The notes under the pieces are model-generated. The model was not told where the DNA came from. It did no database searches and saw only the letters and a program-made list of their open reading frames with translations. A stretch of DNA of 53,069 bases from Acidimicrobiaceae bacterium (lineage in GTDB: Bacteria > Actinomycetota > Acidimicrobiia > Acidimicrobiales > RAAP-2): NCBI GenBank assembly GCA_027315045.1, contig DAHUZS010000106.1, positions 1 through 53,069 on the forward strand, read 5' to 3'. The translations under genes were made by a program, and so were the position numbers. Shown in pieces: positions 51,072 to 53,069 of the stretch. How positions within the stretch are numbered: position 1 is the stretch's first letter; every line of letters starts with the position of its first letter.

Positions 51072-51647
51072 TTAGTACTGGGACGTCCAGGTCAGACTGG
51101 CGGGAAGGGTGGTGCTGCAAGCACTGGTGCTCTCCGCCCAACTCGCGTACCTGATACCCAGGTTCGTCGGGGTGCCCGTCAGGCTCCCGGTCGTACCCTC
51201 GTTGTCAACAACAGCCCAGCACGTACCGCTCTGGGAGTAGGCCACCAGCAGCAGCTGCTGGCCGTCGGCCGCGACGTTGACCGCGATGTTGTTGGACCCC
51301 GTGGTGGCCGAACCGGTCTCGAACGTGATGTTCGGCTCGGCCGAACTCAGCGACGACAGCTCAAGCGAAGCAGCCGTCGCGTACGTCCCGCCGTTGGCAT
51401 AGCTCGCCTTGGCCGACGTGAGGGCGTTGGTCAGGTTCGACTGAGCCGCACGGTCCTCAGCGCCGTTCTTCACCCCGAGGAAGGTCGGGATGGCGATGGC
51501 GAGCAGGATGGCCATGATGAGGAGCACGACCATGAGCTCGATGAGGGTGAAGCCGGCTTCGGCTCCCTCCAACTCGGTACGACCCCTCTTTTGGTCGTAG
51601 GCTCGCCGCAACGCGCGCGCGAGCCGGGGGATGTTGCCTGATTCCAT
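51072..51647 (-). CDS. pilA: Type IV major pilin-like protein
   Basis: A 191-aa prepilin. The leader is long (32 residues, basic) and ends G32 before F33-T-L-I-E37, with Glu at position +5 of the mature protein, then the hydrophobic N-terminal helix of about 25 residues. The C-terminal globular part is Ala/Ser/Thr-rich with two cysteines (GTCWAV and SACSTT) that may form the D-loop disulfide. It should be cut by prepilin peptidase after Gly32. The ATG has an excellent Shine-Dalgarno site. Mature protein about 159 aa. Followed by strong terminators. Confidence 0.92.
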   Translation of the reverse strand: MESGNIPRLARALRRAYDQKRGRTELEGAEAGFTLIELMVVLLIMAILLAIAIPTFLGVKNGAEDRAAQSNLTNALTSAKASYANGGTYATAASLELSSLSSAEPNITFETGSATTGSNNIAVNVAADGQQLLLVAYSQSGTCWAVVDNEGTTGSLTGTPTNLGIRYASWAESTSACSTTLPASLTWTSQY

Positions 51648-51947
51648 GACGGAAATCCTCCCTGATGGATTACTGCTCCGTATATGTCAATGATCACGAG
51701 CCAAATCGACTCGCCGGAAGAAGGTAACCCCTCGCGTGGTGGAATTCGCGGATGCTCGCGATCTCCGAATCGGTCGTGGACCAGGCAATCCCGTTCGCGG
51801 ATAACCACGAATTTGTGGGGCCCTTCCGATACGCTGCGCGACAGGTCGACATCAGAGGTTTCCGGCGTGCCCGAGCCGAATGCCTCCGCCAGGGATGGCG
51901 ACCCGAACGGCGGACGCCGGGGGCAGGCGTCGGGAGGATTTCATTCG
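51648..51947. promoter_or_regulatory. Divergent control region of the pilin and the Pro-rich gene
   Basis: It holds both ribosome binding sites (GGGAGGA at 51656-51662 for the pilin, minus strand, and at 51932-51938 for the other gene), an AT-rich stretch at 51672-51707 likely to contain the pilin promoter (TATACG and TTGACA-like elements, spacing not ideal), and a near-perfect 14-bp palindrome CCACGAATTTGTGG at 51805-51818. No other gene is convincing here. Confidence 0.5.
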
Positions 51948-53069
51948 ATGTCATTGCATGACCTTCCGGTTGGTCGTCGGCGTGACGATCAACCGGACTA
52001 TCTCCAAGCTTCGGGTGTCTCCTCGGCTCCGCCCTGGGATTCAGTGCTGGATCGGCTCGCCAAGCTCGAGCGTTCCCATGCTGAGCTCGCTCGCCTGGTC
52101 ACGAGCATCCACGAGGCCCTGCCTCCGGAGATCGCCGCCGCGACCGGTCGAACGCTGGCGCTAGGTTCGCCGATCGATCCGATCACCGCCCCGCCGACCA
52201 TCGGCGCGAACCGCCAACCAATCGTTGGGACGGCTCCGCCCCTGCCGCCGCCGCGACCGCCGGACTCACCGACGCAGTCGATCGATCCTCTGGCCCCGTA
52301 CTACGAAGCCCCAGACCCGTGGGCAGCTCCAACTCCAGACGGTGAGACGTTCTTCCGACCGCTCGAGGAAGTTCCCGGGCTCGCGGAACCCCCACAGCGT
52401 TCGAAGCGTCGTCTCTTCCGCGGGCGAAAGGCCTCCAAGGAGGCGAAGGCTCGGATCGCGGCGGAGTTCGCCGCGCCACCACCTCCACCCGGATTCTTCT
52501 CGCCCTCTGCTGCCTCGATAGAAGTGAGCTCTTCGGCCATGTTCAAGACGGCTGAGATCCACTTGGGTCAACAAGGGGCCCCAGCACCGCAGCCCGTTGT
52601 CGGCGGAACCGACCCGAGCGCGCCGCAAACCGCCGTCGGGTTCGCGACCGACTTCCCCAGCCCCGGCCTCGCGGCTCCGCCGGGATGGTTCGCTTCGTCC
52701 GCCGAGGAAGGGGCTTCCCCGGCGCCTCTGCCCCCAACGGGCTTTGCCACCGATCTGGTCCGGTCCGAAGACATGCTGTCGCGCTCGCGAGCCGATCTGA
52801 CGTCTCCGACAGACCTGCAATTCGACGCACCAACCTCTCCCACGCCGCCGGCAGCTCCCGGATTCGGAACGTTCGGGACAACCATGGAGACCCCGACCAC
52901 GCCGTCTGCCCCGAGCGCCGCCCCCCCGCCGCCTCCGGGGTTCGCACCCGACGCCGCAATGCCGCCGCCGCCTCCGGGGTTCGCACCCGACGCCGCAATG
53001 CCGCCGCCGCCTCCGGGGGTCGTACCCGACGCCGCAATGCCGCCGCCGCCTCCGGGGGTCGTACCCGAC
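51948..53069 (+). CDS. Proline-rich repeat protein, 3' end outside the window
   Basis: An open frame of 374 codons that runs off the right edge. It starts MSLHDLPVGRRRDDQ after a GGGAGGA site. Residues about 30-65 are a short amphipathic helix or coiled coil (DRLAKLERSHAELARLVTSI); a basic patch KRRLFRGRKASKEAKAR lies near 165; the rest is disordered, Pro/Ala/Ser-rich, with GF and GW turns (PPPGFFSP, GFATD). The end is a 13-residue repeat around PPPPPGF. No signal peptide, so cytosolic unless the missing end has a membrane segment. Divergent from the pilin, so possibly a pilus-related scaffold; unknown. Confidence 0.7.
   Translation, partial: MSLHDLPVGRRRDDQPDYLQASGVSSAPPWDSVLDRLAKLERSHAELARLVTSIHEALPPEIAAATGRTLALGSPIDPITAPPTIGANRQPIVGTAPPLPPPRPPDSPTQSIDPLAPYYEAPDPWAAPTPDGETFFRPLEEVPGLAEPPQRSKRRLFRGRKASKEAKARIAAEFAAPPPPPGFFSPSAASIEVSSSAMFKTAEIHLGQQGAPAPQPVVGGTDPSAPQTAVGFATDFPSPGLAAPPGWFASSAEEGASPAPLPPTGFATDLVRSEDMLSRSRADLTSPTDLQFDAPTSPTPPAAPGFGTFGTTMETPTTPSAPSAAPPPPPGFAPDAAMPPPPPGFAPDAAMPPPPPGVVPDAAMPPPPPGVVPD
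52920..53069 (+). repeat. 39-bp in-frame tandem repeat
   Basis: Units begin at 52920 (degenerate), 52959, 52998 and 53037 (cut by the edge). Each encodes 13 residues, MPPPPPG then FAPDAA in the first two and VVPDAA in the third; the fourth also reads VVPD before the cut. The array may continue beyond the window. Confidence 0.9.

Noticed and set aside
51752-51961. Small plus-strand frame of 69 codons before the Pro-rich gene
   Set aside because: It overlaps the better start at 51948 with its strong ribosome binding site, has no such site itself and no recognisable features.

Overview
The window is about 53 kb of very GC-rich chromosomal DNA with tightly packed genes. It most resembles an actinobacterium, probably of the class Acidimicrobiia. 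This is inferred from gene content: a fused 2-oxoglutarate decarboxylase/dehydrogenase (Kgd), a fused PafBC regulator, the F420 enzyme CofC, a FabZ dehydratase, many apparently leaderless promoters, and a type IV pilus set of the kind found in deep-branching actinobacteria. No rRNA, tRNA, CRISPR array or transposase was seen.

Layout. 1-6.3 kb holds an inositol-phosphatase-family gene, small unknown proteins, and a three-gene unit of an HTH protein, a membrane protein with a minisatellite, and a BTAD regulator. 6.3-9.8 kb is a leftward cell-wall operon: an alpha/beta hydrolase, a membrane-anchored MurF-like ligase and Ddl. 9.9-18 kb holds a UvrD-like helicase facing a leftward run of kgd, a new-looking NYN-nuclease/S1 protein, fabZ and exonuclease III. 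18-27.8 kb is metabolism and transport: a hydrolase, an anion permease, a DMT transporter, rnhB, rpiB, a GH38 alpha-mannosidase, gpsA, cofC and a PIG-L deacetylase.

27.8-33.4 kb is the accessory-looking part. It has a histone-H1-like Lys/Ala repeat protein, a roughly 400-bp intergenic region full of palindromes and alternating CG runs, a soluble type IV coupling ATPase, and a MobF relaxase without a helicase domain that sits just behind pafBC. No transfer channel genes accompany them.

33.4-37 kb has a CtaG-like membrane protein, a lipoprotein, a UPF0104-type membrane protein and an exported protein. 37-53 kb is a type IV pilus region: pilB-pilT-like-pilC in one operon, pilD, a second pilT, a natural pilM-pilN fusion with pilO and a small lipoprotein, a major pilin, and a divergent proline-rich protein cut by the window edge. 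Carboxyltransferase, membrane glycosyltransferase-like and unknown genes are interspersed.

Starts are supported by two recurrent patterns. Neighbouring genes share 4-nt NTGA stop/start overlaps. Thirteen genes have a TANNNT box 6-9 nt before the start codon, while the pilin, the H1-like gene and the last gene have strong Shine-Dalgarno sites instead. The best candidates for new biology are the MshEN-PilT ATPase, the PilMN fusion with a prepilin peptidase lacking its GxGD motif, the NYN-S1 protein, and the coupling-protein/relaxase island with its palindromic intergenic region.
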